NCBI RefSeq assembly: GCF_023921225.1
Contig: NZ_CP071527.1
Coordinates: 1,392,501-1,456,500, forward strand
Length of the DNA: 64,000 nt
DNA from: Legionella lytica
Lineage (GTDB): Bacteria > Pseudomonadota > Gammaproteobacteria > Legionellales > Legionellaceae
Direction of reading: 5' to 3'
Part shown: one piece after another, positions 33,519 through 42,528 of the stretch
Numbering within the stretch: the stretch's first letter is position 1
Layout of the letters: every line of letters starts with the position of its first letter
Notes under the pieces: generated by a model
The model's database searches: none
Seen by the model: the letters and a program-made list of their open reading frames with translations, nothing else
What the model was told of the DNA's origin: nothing
Made by a program: the position numbers and the translations under genes

Positions 33519-34211
33519 ATGAAAATAGTGATGGTGTTAACTTCTCATGACCAATTGGGTAATACAGGGCGCAAGACAGGTTTTTGGCTTGAAGAGTTTG
33601 CTGCACCGTATTTTGTTTTTTCTGATGCTGGTGTTGAATTAACTTTAGCCTCCCCTAAAGGCGGTCAGCCTCCAGTTGACCCGAAGAGCGATTTACCTGA
33701 AAACCAAACGCCTGCGATGGCGCGTTTTAAAAAGGATGAGCGGGCGCAAAAAGCACTTTCTCAAACAGTTAAACTTGCCGATATCAATGCTAATGATTTT
33801 GACACAATATTTTATGTGGGTGGTCATGGGCCTTTGTGGGATCTTGCTGAAAGTCTTGTTTCAATCAGGTTAATTGAGTCTTTTTACAATTCTGAAAAGC
33901 CTGTTGCCTTAGTATGCCATTCACCTGGTGTATTGCATCGAGTAACCTACAAAGGTGCACCTCTGGTAAAAGGTAAGCGTGTGACTGGTTTTAGTAATAG
34001 TGAAGAGGCTGCGGTAGGGCTTACTAATGAGGTGCCATTCTTGGTTGAAGATGAGCTGAAGCGGCTTGGTGGGCTGTTTGAAAAAGCCCCTGATTGGCAA
34101 AGTTTTGTAATTGTTGATGGTCGTCTTATTACTGGACAGAATCCTGCATCATCTACTGCAGCAGCTCAGGCACTATTAAAGTTAATTGCGCACAATAAGA
34201 GGGCGGCTTAG
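33519..34211 (+). CDS. DJ-1/PfpI-family protein (Hsp31-like)
   Basis: 230-residue class I glutamine amidotransferase-like protein. GFWLEEFAAPYFVF near 21-34 supplies the conserved Glu; YVGGHGPLWDLAES near 99-112; VALVCHSPGVLH at 129-140 holds the nucleophile Cys133 in the elbow. This form is closest to Hsp31/YhbO-like holding chaperones and methylglyoxalase or deglycase enzymes. GGAGAACGAA precedes ATG 33519. Single gene; the next plus-strand gene is 375 bases away beyond a repeat element. Confidence 0.9.
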   Translation: MKIVMVLTSHDQLGNTGRKTGFWLEEFAAPYFVFSDAGVELTLASPKGGQPPVDPKSDLPENQTPAMARFKKDERAQKALSQTVKLADINANDFDTIFYVGGHGPLWDLAESLVSIRLIESFYNSEKPVALVCHSPGVLHRVTYKGAPLVKGKRVTGFSNSEEAAVGLTNEVPFLVEDELKRLGGLFEKAPDWQSFVIVDGRLITGQNPASSTAAAQALLKLIAHNKRAA

Positions 34212-34254
34212 AGATAAAAGAAGCCTCTTTCTGCTATTAACTTAAAGATGCTAT

Positions 34255-34435
34255 TTATAGGTCGGGGTCTTGGCCTGAGGTATCGACTAGTTTTATTTGA
34301 ACAATTTAGTATGTAAAATATTTTCAAAAAAATTATCATCCTTTGGGAAGCAAGAAACCAGTCATGCATGGCTTCCGCCTTCATGGTAACCATAATAAAA
34401 ACGAGTCGATACCTCAGGCCCACGGTCCAATAAGG
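34255..34435. repeat. MITE-like element with long inverted repeats
   Basis: GGCCTGAGGTATCGACTAG plus TTTTATT (34272-34297) is repeated inverted at 34394-34420 with one mismatch and one extra base. Similarity continues outward more weakly (GGTC..GG near 34258, its mirror near 34425). About 96 bases lie between, with no coding frame. Size and structure fit a miniature inverted-repeat element or a large hairpin. Confidence 0.6.
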
Positions 34436-34585
34436 TATCAAGTCAGATCAGAACTTTATGTTGGACTAAGTGCCATTAGAAGATGGACCTAAGCAACATG
34501 AAGGGGGAGGAATTCATTTGCTATACTGTTCATTTTTGCCTAAATTGTAATTAAAAAGTGATGTTCAACTAAAGGAATAAATTAC

Positions 34586-34786
34586 ATGTTAGCAGGAGCA
34601 TTTATTTTTTTTGCTGTGGCGCTTTTTCTGGCAATCTACTTATATAAAGGGACAAATCCTACGCTTATCCTTCTTGCAAAAGTTCTCCTTTATTTTTCTT
34701 TAGTGTTGTTGTTTATTTTATTAATAGTGAATTTTTTTAATCATGTACCTCCGATTCCGGATGATAAGAAAAATCTTCCTTTATAG
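34586..34786 (+). CDS. small two-helix membrane protein
   Basis: 66 residues: helix 1 GAFIFFAVALFLAIYLY, a short loop with KGTNPT, helix 2 LLYFSLVLLFILLIVNFF, then a polar tail PPIPDDKKNLPL. AAAGGA stands ten bases before ATG 34586. No family recognised, but the clean architecture and ribosome site make it likely to be real. Confidence 0.6.
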   Translation: MLAGAFIFFAVALFLAIYLYKGTNPTLILLAKVLLYFSLVLLFILLIVNFFNHVPPIPDDKKNLPL

Positions 34787-34940
34787 GCAGCCACAAGCCT
34801 CGCTCCAAGCTACGCTCTTTTATGGATTTCCACTAATTATACTGTCTCAATTCGGGATTGTTATCGAATGTAGCCAGAATTAAAATTATTAACATCAAAG
34901 AGTATCACCGTTTTTTTCATCTCCAGAGGGAATGGGTCTT

Positions 34941-35642
34941 ATGAAAAAAAGTAATCAGAATCATGCTAATAATCAGAATAAAGAAGAAAAACAAGCTCAT
35001 GAAGAATATATCCATATCCAGCCTCATACGTATAGCTTTGATATACATGGGTATCTTAATCCCTCTGAATCATCTAATGATGTAGCAAAAGAGTTTGGTA
35101 TTAATAACTTACCTCCAGCTTATGACATTGCAAAATCAATTCGCAATGATCTTAAGCCTACGAAGGTGGCTAGCCGTCTCTCTCAGGCAGCTAAAAATTT
35201 TTCTGGAAGAAGGGTGGGTATTCTAATTGAAGATGGCGCAAACGCATTAATTTTAAAACAATTACTTGCAGAAATCGAAAATGAAAAAGCCTCTTATACT
35301 CTCATTGGATGCCATGGGGGAGAGATAATGTTGAATAATCATGAAACAGTGGCTCTTCATACCCAAATACTGGGTTCTCCTTCCGCTCTATTTGACTCCA
35401 TAGCTATTTTTCTTAGTGATTCTGAATTGCTTCATCCTAAAATGTATGAGTTTATCTGGGATGCTTATTTTCACTGTAAATACATAGGCTATGTACCTTC
35501 ATTTGCTACGGGTTTTAAACGGATGTTTCATATTATTAAACCGGACGCAGGATTTATTGAATTAGATAGACAAGAAACGGTTACTCAATTCATTTTGATG
35601 TGTAGGGATTTGCGCTTTTGGCAGCGTATGATGTCTATGTAG
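34941..35642 (+). CDS. free-standing catalase HPII (KatE) C-terminal-type domain
   Basis: 233 residues. NKEEKQAHEEYIHIQPHTYSF looks like a linker; DVAKEFGINNLPPAYDIA resembles the end of a large-subunit catalase core. GRRVGILIEDGANALILKQLL, VALHTQILGSPSALFDSIAIFL and FIWDAYFHCKYIGYV follow the flavodoxin/DJ-1-like C-terminal domain of KatE. The haem-binding barrel is wholly absent, and no decayed catalase is visible upstream. So it is either a domain freed from a catalase or a specialised stand-alone form. I prefer ATG 34941 to 34932 because AGAGGGA is too close to the latter. Second DJ-1-fold gene within 1.5 kb. Confidence 0.7.
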   Translation: MKKSNQNHANNQNKEEKQAHEEYIHIQPHTYSFDIHGYLNPSESSNDVAKEFGINNLPPAYDIAKSIRNDLKPTKVASRLSQAAKNFSGRRVGILIEDGANALILKQLLAEIENEKASYTLIGCHGGEIMLNNHETVALHTQILGSPSALFDSIAIFLSDSELLHPKMYEFIWDAYFHCKYIGYVPSFATGFKRMFHIIKPDAGFIELDRQETVTQFILMCRDLRFWQRMMSM

Positions 35643-36099
35643 TTTATCCTCGTAGTACATGCTATGGAAAACCACAATTGTTAAAAGAATGTTTGAAATC
35701 TAAAGTTGTTCACTCTTGGTTGGTGTGTGTTGACAACTAGTCTCCCAGTTAACGCACTCAATCAAGGCTTATACCAACATATTATTCATGAGGTGACAAA
35801 TTATTATATAGTGCTTACTGCTATTTTTTTGTTTTATAAATAAGTATCCTAAGCAAATTGGATATTATTTATCTTTGTGTTAGATTTGCATTCATGGAGT
35901 GTCATCAAGAGTTTTATCTTGTGCATGCTAAGAAATTTTACTTAACGCATATTAAGGATAACCAGAATAAACTACATAAATTCAATAAATTAACATATAA
36001 AAAATGGCTCAAAATATAGGTATATGTATTGATATTATTTATATTAAGTAAACGTTTTAATGGGCTTTTTCATAGGAAATTTTAGGATATAGCAATTAG
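35643..36099. other. intergenic, no gene seen
   Basis: About 455 AT-rich bases ahead of the two-component pair. No RNA gene or repeat is recognised. It must hold the promoter of the kinase-like gene. Confidence 0.4.
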
Positions 36100-36750
36100 A
36101 TGAATGGATTAATGCAAAAGAATTTACATTCCCAACTTCTATTGAAGTTTATTCATGAGTTAAATCAGCCATTAACAGTAATTAAAGCTTATCTAGGTGG
36201 GTGTGAAATTAAGTTACAAAGAAATGAGCTTAGCCCCAGTCAAATGAATAGTGCATTACAAAAAATTAATGAGCATACGGAGTTATTTAAGAATAAAATT
36301 AATTCGATGCAACAATTAATCGTTCAAGAAGAGGGTATTAATATTTCTAGTATTATTACCGAGATTAGCTCTTTATTTTTCTTCGAAATAAAACATCATC
36401 ACATCAGATTAACTTTAGACTTCCACGAATGTTCTCCTGACTTTAATATCAATAAATCTCAGCTTAAAGGTGTCTTATTTCGGTTATTGAAACAATGCAT
36501 TGGTACTGTAGAAAAAAATGCTATAGAGCAAAGTGAGTTAGTCATTCAAACGAAACCCCATCAAAACAATGCATTGAGCATGACCATAACCAGCAATTTT
36601 CCAATAAAAGAAGAGAGCGTAGAGGACGAGCTTACTTATTGTCGTACTCTTTTTACCACCGATTGTGGCAGTTTATCCGCTGAGTTAGTACCTAATGGTA
36701 TCTGCTTTAAACTGATCATGTTTTATAAGGATTCTCGATATGCCAAATAA
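36100..36750 (+). CDS. truncated or degenerate sensor kinase
   Basis: 216 residues, cytosolic, with no membrane or sensor domain. LLLKFIHELNQPLTVIKAYLG at 13-33 is a HisKA dimerisation box with phospho-acceptor His19, in the style of DctB/FixL kinases (HELNQPL). The following ~110 residues should be the ATPase domain, but I cannot see the N box, DxGxG or later Gly boxes: LKGVLFRLLKQCIGTVEKNA is where N would be. So autophosphorylation is doubtful; it may act as a phosphatase, a phosphotransfer scaffold or a partner of another kinase. It overlaps the response regulator gene by 11 bases. Confidence 0.7.
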   Translation: MNGLMQKNLHSQLLLKFIHELNQPLTVIKAYLGGCEIKLQRNELSPSQMNSALQKINEHTELFKNKINSMQQLIVQEEGINISSIITEISSLFFFEIKHHHIRLTLDFHECSPDFNINKSQLKGVLFRLLKQCIGTVEKNAIEQSELVIQTKPHQNNALSMTITSNFPIKEESVEDELTYCRTLFTTDCGSLSAELVPNGICFKLIMFYKDSRYAK

Positions 36751-37369
36751 GCCAATGGTTATTATTGTTGATGATGATCCTGAAATATGTGCGTCGTTTC
36801 GTTGGTTATTTGAGTCAGTTAATCTTAGAGTACAAACTTATGAGAATGCCAAAGATTTTCTTGATAATTATGATGCTACCCAACACGGTTGCCTGATTAT
36901 TGATGTGAGAATGCCTATAATAAGTGGCCTTGAATTATTGGAATATCTTAATACAACCAAAAATCGACTCTCCGTAATTATCATCACGGGATATGGTGAT
37001 ATTCCTATGGCAGTAAGAGCGATGAAAGCGGGGGCTGCTGATTTTATTCTTAAACCAGTAAATCATCAGGATTTATTAGAGATCACGCAAAGTTGCCTGA
37101 AAAAAAATCAAAATAATAGCTTCCAATTACATTCAGATTTTTGTCAGCGGATAAAAAGCTTAACTAAACGAGAAAAGCAGATTATGGATTTAGTTATTGA
37201 GGGTAAATTAAATAAGCAGATTGCATATGATTTGAATATATCCATCTCTACAGTAGAAGCTCATCGGGCTAAGGTTATGAAAAAGATGGAAATTAGAACT
37301 TTGGCTGAGCTAATACGAGCCAATTTGCTGCATACGAACAATGTGGTTTCTTTTGAATATTCCGGTTGA
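36740..37369 (+). CDS. FixJ-family response regulator
   Basis: 209 residues. Receiver domain with Asp11-Asp12, phospho-acceptor Asp55 (LIIDVRMP), Thr in IIITGYGD and Lys in FILKPVN. The C-terminal LuxR-type HTH is LTKREKQIMDLVIEGKLNKQIAYDLNIS then TVEAHRAKVMKKM. This is a FixJ/TodT/StyR-type transcription activator, usually partnered with a PAS kinase. Translationally coupled to the degenerate kinase-like gene. Targets unknown; the closest genes are the KatE-like domain upstream and the HAD gene converging downstream. Confidence 0.9.
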   Translation: MPNKPMVIIVDDDPEICASFRWLFESVNLRVQTYENAKDFLDNYDATQHGCLIIDVRMPIISGLELLEYLNTTKNRLSVIIITGYGDIPMAVRAMKAGAADFILKPVNHQDLLEITQSCLKKNQNNSFQLHSDFCQRIKSLTKREKQIMDLVIEGKLNKQIAYDLNISISTVEAHRAKVMKKMEIRTLAELIRANLLHTNNVVSFEYSG

Positions 37370-37391
37370 TGTCTCTTAAGGACGTTAAATT

Positions 37392-37410
37392 GTTGGGCTC
37401 ATGGCCCAAC
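37392..37410. terminator. family B palindrome, bidirectional terminator
   Basis: GTTGGGCTCATGGCCCAAC, stem of eight with one mismatch, between the converging response regulator and 37418-38233 genes. Relatives lie at 59634-59684 and 63526-63544. Confidence 0.65.
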
Positions 37411-37417
37411 CTGAGCT

Positions 37418-38233
37418 CTAAACCGGAGTGTTACCTTTTTCCGGAGTCTCTTGCTCAGTACCTTGGGGTACGTGTGCTGAGCTAAAAAAAGAAGGTTTAG
37501 GCATTTCTTTTTTGTTTTTAGAGGTGATTGCGGCTTTTTCTTCGGTGGCCACCTCGCAGGCAAGCAAATCAATTGCTAATTCTATAACTTCACTTTCTTT
37601 GTTGTTGTCAGCCTGGGATTGTTGAAGGAGATGATGAATATCTTGCTGATATGTAGCCCATTCAAAAGTGCCTGGCATCTTATAATATTTTTGGATTTGA
37701 CTCTCTGCCAATCCAAAAGATATAGCAGCATTGACCATGTAATTAAAATCCTCTAGGTTATCATCCAGTATATAAATAGAGGAGATAGTATCTGTCTGCA
37801 TGGATAAAAATCCTTTAACAGCCATGTCTTTTCGTACAGAATCGAAAATGCCTAATTTGGTGAGTTCTTCTTCGCTAAATCCTTGGTAGGTCAGTAGGGC
37901 TTTAATGTAATCTTGGCGGTTTTTAGTAATGATTTGTACGGATACGTCATCATTGCTTAACATCGTATGAAGAAATTTAACTGCTTCAGGGCTTAGCAGA
38001 TGGTCAGCTCCATCTTGCTCATAATTAAACTTTTCATTATATGGCCCAAATTTTTCTTCGAATAAGCTTTGCACGGTATCCTTGTCTTTTAATAGTGCTT
38101 GTCTATAGTTTAAGATTTTTCCAGGAGCATAGCCATTTAGTAGTGATTGATAAAATGGTTCAAATACGGTTTTACCGCCTTCTCTTCCGCTTAAAGTACC
38201 ATCAAAATCAGTAAAGATAATAATTTTAGGCAT
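37418..38233 (-). CDS. HAD-like phosphatase with acidic extension
   Basis: 271 residues. Motif I IIIFTDFDGTLSG at 4-16 with Asp9 and Asp11; SVQIITKNRQDYIKALL gives motif II near 98-114; IYILDDNLEDFN near 153-164 is the motif IV acidic pair. So the catalytic set of a HAD phosphohydrolase is complete. After about residue 205 the protein has a low-complexity tail rich in Glu, Lys and Pro (ESEVIELAIDLLACEVATEE, QGTEQETPEKGNTPV). Such a tail on a single enzyme domain is common in Dot/Icm substrates; that role is inference. Confidence 0.75.
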   Translation of the reverse strand: MPKIIIFTDFDGTLSGREGGKTVFEPFYQSLLNGYAPGKILNYRQALLKDKDTVQSLFEEKFGPYNEKFNYEQDGADHLLSPEAVKFLHTMLSNDDVSVQIITKNRQDYIKALLTYQGFSEEELTKLGIFDSVRKDMAVKGFLSMQTDTISSIYILDDNLEDFNYMVNAAISFGLAESQIQKYYKMPGTFEWATYQQDIHHLLQQSQADNNKESEVIELAIDLLACEVATEEKAAITSKNKKEMPKPSFFSSAHVPQGTEQETPEKGNTPV

Positions 38234-38350
38234 TGTTTTCCTTTGAGTGTTTTAACAGGGGGTAATTTTAATATAATTATATTAAAGAAATATTAGCTGA
38301 GCTTTTCTTTGCTGTTTTTTTAGAGTTTAAGCAAGGTATTTTTAAGAACT

Positions 38351-38395
38351 GTAGCCTGGATGGAGGGGCGGATTTCGCACCTCCATCCAGGCTAC
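38351..38395. terminator. 16-bp perfect hairpin after ankyrin gene
   Basis: GTAGCCTGGATGGAGG (38351-38366) pairs exactly with CCTCCATCCAGGCTAC (38380-38395), two bases past the stop of the minus-strand ankyrin gene. Likely terminator; the GTAGCCTGGAT arms also look like a dispersed repeat type. Confidence 0.7.
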
Positions 38396-38397
38396 GG

Positions 38398-41300
38398 TTA
38401 AATAACGCTTAGTAATTCAGTTTTCATGGTCTCAAACTCAGATGCGAATTGTTTCGTACGCATTACTGAATCTGTTTCATAAGATTTAAAGAATGTTCCA
38501 ACATATCCTTTTGACGTTGTTGCATGAACAGTTATTGCTGGAATTAAGGTTACTGTTGCAATAATCCCGACAATTGCTCTCATCCATAGAGGGAATCCAT
38601 GCCATCCTCGATGAATACTCAGTACTTGATCTGCTGTGTTAAGTGCTTCTGTACATGCGGAGTCAAATTGTTGCACTGTGTCTGAAGATGCATGAGTCTT
38701 AAAGAATTTTTCCCCTGCAACCTTGAGCTCATTGCTGAGTGTGCTCAGGGCAACATAGGGACTACCCTTTTGATTTGAATATGGGAAAGTATCACGTTTT
38801 TCATGTAATTCTTGTATCAATTGTTCATAACGACTGTATAGTCTTTCCTGCATTTGTTGCTGTTTTACATGCTGTAAGTCAATTTCACTAAGCTCGTTTC
38901 TTAAATCAGGCTTTCGATTCAATAAATAGGTAGTAAGCCTTAAATCCCGTGCATCAATCGCATCAATAATATGGCCTGCATTAAATTTGCTAACTGGAAT
39001 ATTGTGTAAGTAATGACTATAAGTACTTACTATGCTTCGGGCTGCTTGTGAACTCAGATCCTGCACTCTACGTAGCGTATAACCTGAATAACTTGCTGCA
39101 GTAGGTTGAAATGCAGTAATTTCTCCGGCATGAATATTAGCACCCTGCATCATTAAATATCTTGCTATTGCTAGATTATTAATTTCACAGGCATAAAAAA
39201 ACGGTGTTTTATTGTTTTGATTTTTATATTCTAATAATTCAGGTTTATGTTTTAAAATGTATTCCACTGCCTCAAGCGAGTCAAAATTTATGGCATTAAA
39301 TATATCTTCATGTGTTATCTCGTTGATGAATTCGGGATGTGCTTGAAGAATGCAATCTGCTAGACCGAAGTCATTTCGCATGATTGCTAATCTATAGTTC
39401 TCACTAGTGAATATAGCCTGGTATTGTTCAGAGTCAGGGGACAGTCTCTGATAATAAGGTATAAATAAATCACGGATCTCTGTTGTTAATGCTGCATCAC
39501 GAGGTAATGTTCCTTGGGAATCCGCTTTAAAAATGTCTGCGCCAACTCCCATTAAATGCTGCGCAATAGGTGTACTCTTTAATTGGCAGGCATAAAATAA
39601 TGGAGTTTTTCCATATTCATGGACCTCATTTAATAACTCAGGTTTTATGGCTAATATTGCCTGGACCGTTGGCAGTGAGTTATTCCGTATGGCTTCAATT
39701 AAAACTTGAATAGTAATTGCATTTTTCAGTTCAGGGAAAAATTCTAATAATACAGCCACTAATTGCTGCTTCCCCCGTTTTAGTGCCGTTAAGAAATATT
39801 CAGGGGTGGATAGGAATGGAAAATTATTTCCAGCATTAAGTTGCTCTCTTACTCGTAAGTGATAATCAGTCAATAATCTATTGATTGCGCTCTGGTTCTG
39901 TGAATGCTCTGCAAGTTTTTCGGCCGTTGTTTGGGTGGTCGAAGTCGCAAGAACATTAGCTCCTATTGACATGAAATAGTCTACTAATCTGGTTTTACCT
40001 TCATCACAAGCATATAAGAGTGGGGTACATCCTGATGGAAGTTGGGTTTCTAATAAGTTGGGAGCTAGCGTTAAAATAATTTTAACGAAGTCTAAGTTAT
40101 TTTCACGAATGGCCGTAGCTAAGTGTCTTGCAGTTGCATAATTCATCATGTAACTGTTATGAACACGAGCAAAACAGTTAATTAGCTGCATATTCGCGGG
40201 GCTTTGTTTAAAGGCTAATTCGAATAGAGTGTCGTTATGCACTCCTTGTGCCACCAAAAATTCAGCACATAGGTATTTTTTCTTTATAATAGCGGTTTCC
40301 AAAAGTTGTAACTTTTGAGAGTAAGAAAAATGCTCTGCGTTATATTCTAGTGACTGTAAAGCGATTTCTTCATATTCCGCTCCGTCTTTTAACCATTCAT
40401 TGAGTGAACGGAGGTGTTCGCGGCGATCAAGATATGCTTCTGCGTGTTCGAAGAATTGTTCGAAATTTGTTTTAAATCGCTCTTTTTTCTGTTCTTCACT
40501 ATTTATGTTTCCATTTTCGGTGATTTCAACTGTACTCCAGCAGAGTCTGCCACCTAAGACTATATAATGTGCCTTTTCCAATTCTTCTGATAAACATGCT
40601 ACTTTTAGTTCATCAAAATGAGGAACCTCGACATGGTCAGTAATTATTTCAAATGTTGCATCAACAATTGCCTCATATTCCGGAGTAGAAATGCCATACT
40701 GTGTTTCTAGCATATGCATGAATTCAGATTCATTCTTACATAATTGCGCAATCAATTTTTCCGCTGAGCTGGCTTTTTGTAGTTCTGAAAGAAATGTTTT
40801 GGCATCATCTGTGTTTTTAAGGCGTAGTTGTAATGCACACACATAAAGAAAAGTTTGCAGTGTAAATAACTTAAAAGTCTTTATTTTTGTGGTGTTGCTA
40901 GCTCCATTTAGCGAGGAAAACTCTTGGATTGCCGGATGATAGATGGTGGAAAAACGTTTGCTTTCTTCTTTTTCTTCGCGGGGGATAAATAATCCAGTTT
41001 GTCTCAAGATGAGAACCGTTGCCTCTATAAGCTCATTTTCGGTGTATGTGCTGTAATCTTCCGTGTCTCCATAAACCATCTTTAAATTATTTGCTAAGCC
41101 ATCAAAAAATTCATCGGATTGATCGGGTGCCTCTTTAAAAGAACTATTTTTTAGCGAACTATAAACCGTTTGAAATAATTGGGCTGGATTCTGAGTTAAT
41201 CCTTTTTGATAAGTTTTGATGCCTTTGCTTCTTATCGCTATGCGGATATTTGCATCTAAGGGGTCTTCTTTTTTTTCAACCTTGCCTTTCTTGGGAATAT

Positions 41301-41892
41301 AAGCCAGATTAGTGAAAATATTATCCTGATCCAAACCTGAAGGAAGAAATTTATGCCTGTCTGCCCCATTTATGGTTAAATTTAATATGTTTGGCAGGTT
41401 TAGGTGTCTAACATTATCCGGTGAGCCACTAACAATAAATTCCCCTTTAACAGTAAAACCTTGAGTACCATGGCAAAAATCATTCTGCATGAGGGCTGTG
41501 TCGGGATTAGTGTCTTTAAGTTTAATAGCTTCCTTTTTTTGCTCATTTAATGTGTCTATGATGGACTGAATTACAGCTCCATCCTTCTCAATTTGTTGTG
41601 TCCTCTTTAGACCCTCTAACTCTCTAATAAGAGAAGAAAATAAGCTGGTAAAACTCGAGTAATGCGATTCACTGCCGTTTGGTTTAAAGAATTTTTGTCT
41701 TTCAATGTCTGATTGACAGGTATTATCCCCGAAAAGATAAAGCGAGGTTGTTTTTCCTGTGCCTGCTGTGAAGTCAGCGGTAACGGTTCTTGCTCCAGTT
41801 AATGGAACAAGCATTGTTAGTTCTCCAACTGTATCAATATGAATGAAAGGGTACTTGCTTAATATTGAGTATAATTGATCTTTCATGGGCAT
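38398..41892 (-). CDS. large ankyrin-repeat protein, Dot/Icm effector candidate
   Basis: 1164 residues. The N-terminal ~450 residues have no recognised domain; AGTGKTTSL at 43-51 resembles a P-loop but lacks the first Gly at the right spacing. From ~500 to ~960 it is all-helical with ankyrin-type repeats. The clearest are SGCTPLLYACDEGKTRLVDY, EYGKTPLFYACQLKSTPIAQ and NNKTPFFYACEINNLAIARY, each ending in GAN/GAD. Near 1110 a hydrophobic helix (MRAIVGIIATVTLIPAITV) could insert into a membrane. Ankyrin proteins of this size are typical Legionella effectors that modify host targets. AGAAGGA supports ATG 41892. Host target unknown. Confidence 0.8.
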   Translation of the reverse strand: MPMKDQLYSILSKYPFIHIDTVGELTMLVPLTGARTVTADFTAGTGKTTSLYLFGDNTCQSDIERQKFFKPNGSESHYSSFTSLFSSLIRELEGLKRTQQIEKDGAVIQSIIDTLNEQKKEAIKLKDTNPDTALMQNDFCHGTQGFTVKGEFIVSGSPDNVRHLNLPNILNLTINGADRHKFLPSGLDQDNIFTNLAYIPKKGKVEKKEDPLDANIRIAIRSKGIKTYQKGLTQNPAQLFQTVYSSLKNSSFKEAPDQSDEFFDGLANNLKMVYGDTEDYSTYTENELIEATVLILRQTGLFIPREEKEESKRFSTIYHPAIQEFSSLNGASNTTKIKTFKLFTLQTFLYVCALQLRLKNTDDAKTFLSELQKASSAEKLIAQLCKNESEFMHMLETQYGISTPEYEAIVDATFEIITDHVEVPHFDELKVACLSEELEKAHYIVLGGRLCWSTVEITENGNINSEEQKKERFKTNFEQFFEHAEAYLDRREHLRSLNEWLKDGAEYEEIALQSLEYNAEHFSYSQKLQLLETAIIKKKYLCAEFLVAQGVHNDTLFELAFKQSPANMQLINCFARVHNSYMMNYATARHLATAIRENNLDFVKIILTLAPNLLETQLPSGCTPLLYACDEGKTRLVDYFMSIGANVLATSTTQTTAEKLAEHSQNQSAINRLLTDYHLRVREQLNAGNNFPFLSTPEYFLTALKRGKQQLVAVLLEFFPELKNAITIQVLIEAIRNNSLPTVQAILAIKPELLNEVHEYGKTPLFYACQLKSTPIAQHLMGVGADIFKADSQGTLPRDAALTTEIRDLFIPYYQRLSPDSEQYQAIFTSENYRLAIMRNDFGLADCILQAHPEFINEITHEDIFNAINFDSLEAVEYILKHKPELLEYKNQNNKTPFFYACEINNLAIARYLMMQGANIHAGEITAFQPTAASYSGYTLRRVQDLSSQAARSIVSTYSHYLHNIPVSKFNAGHIIDAIDARDLRLTTYLLNRKPDLRNELSEIDLQHVKQQQMQERLYSRYEQLIQELHEKRDTFPYSNQKGSPYVALSTLSNELKVAGEKFFKTHASSDTVQQFDSACTEALNTADQVLSIHRGWHGFPLWMRAIVGIIATVTLIPAITVHATTSKGYVGTFFKSYETDSVMRTKQFASEFETMKTELLSVI

Positions 41893-42194
41893 GGGAATGT
41901 CCTTCTGCTAGAGGTTAACGACAATTGACAATCAGAATCTGCTTTAAGGGATAAAGGTAGATAATTATGCTTAGGGTCTTGTTGTGAGATCGATTTTGTC
42001 GGACTGTGTCTTTGCATAATTCAAACATCTAAATCTTAATGTGCCTGCAGTGTAACTTATTAAGATTAAGAGAGCCTTAAGTTGCACTTTTTTTTATTAA
42101 CGAGCGAATTGTGTGAATTTTACTCCATTTGTTCAGTTTCAACAAGTTAATTATGCTAAATTTATAGTAACTTTGATGGAATAAAGAGCTTGTT
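41893..42194. other. intergenic between divergent genes
   Basis: About 300 bases holding the promoters of the ankyrin gene and the small Cys-rich gene. I see no repeat or RNA gene. Confidence 0.4.
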
Positions 42195-42398
42195 ATGAGC
42201 AGATATAAGCTAACTACATTGATTTTATGTTTTTTCTTAGCATTTACAGCAAACGCATCTCAACTAGAGGCACAAGAGTTATGTGTCAAAAAAACAGTTT
42301 CTCGTTGTATGGCTCAGTGCCAAAAAACAAAAACTATCAATTGTGCTACTGCTTGTCCCGAAATGGCTCATAATCAATGTCGTCAGGCAGGGGTATAA
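42195..42398 (+). CDS. small exported Cys-rich peptide
   Basis: 67 residues. Residues 1-21 form a signal peptide (TTLILCFFLAFTANA cleaved before SQ). The mature ~46-residue chain has six Cys (ELC, SRC, AQC, NCA, ACP, QCR), enough for three disulfides, and many Lys/Gln. No family recognised. Ribosome site is weak (AAAGAG). Small Cys-rich exported proteins can be secreted toxins, inhibitors or envelope factors, but nothing here decides between them. Confidence 0.65.
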   Translation: MSRYKLTTLILCFFLAFTANASQLEAQELCVKKTVSRCMAQCQKTKTINCATACPEMAHNQCRQAGV

Positions 42399-42528
42399 AT
42401 AAAAGAACTTTGTTTTGTTTTTTAATAATTCATTTGGATGAAATATAGTTCAAACTGTTTGCTTGGTTATGGTTTTTTTATGGTATGATCCGTTTTGCTT
42501 TATCCATGATTGAAATTAAGGAGCTAAA

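Noticed and set aside
34208..34441. Minus-strand open frame of 77 codons
   Set aside because: It runs along the arms of the inverted-repeat element and has no protein-like composition or ribosome site.
35643..36099. Coding remnant continuing the KatE-like domain
   Set aside because: Translations contain several stops and no catalase-like motifs; similarity seemed accidental.
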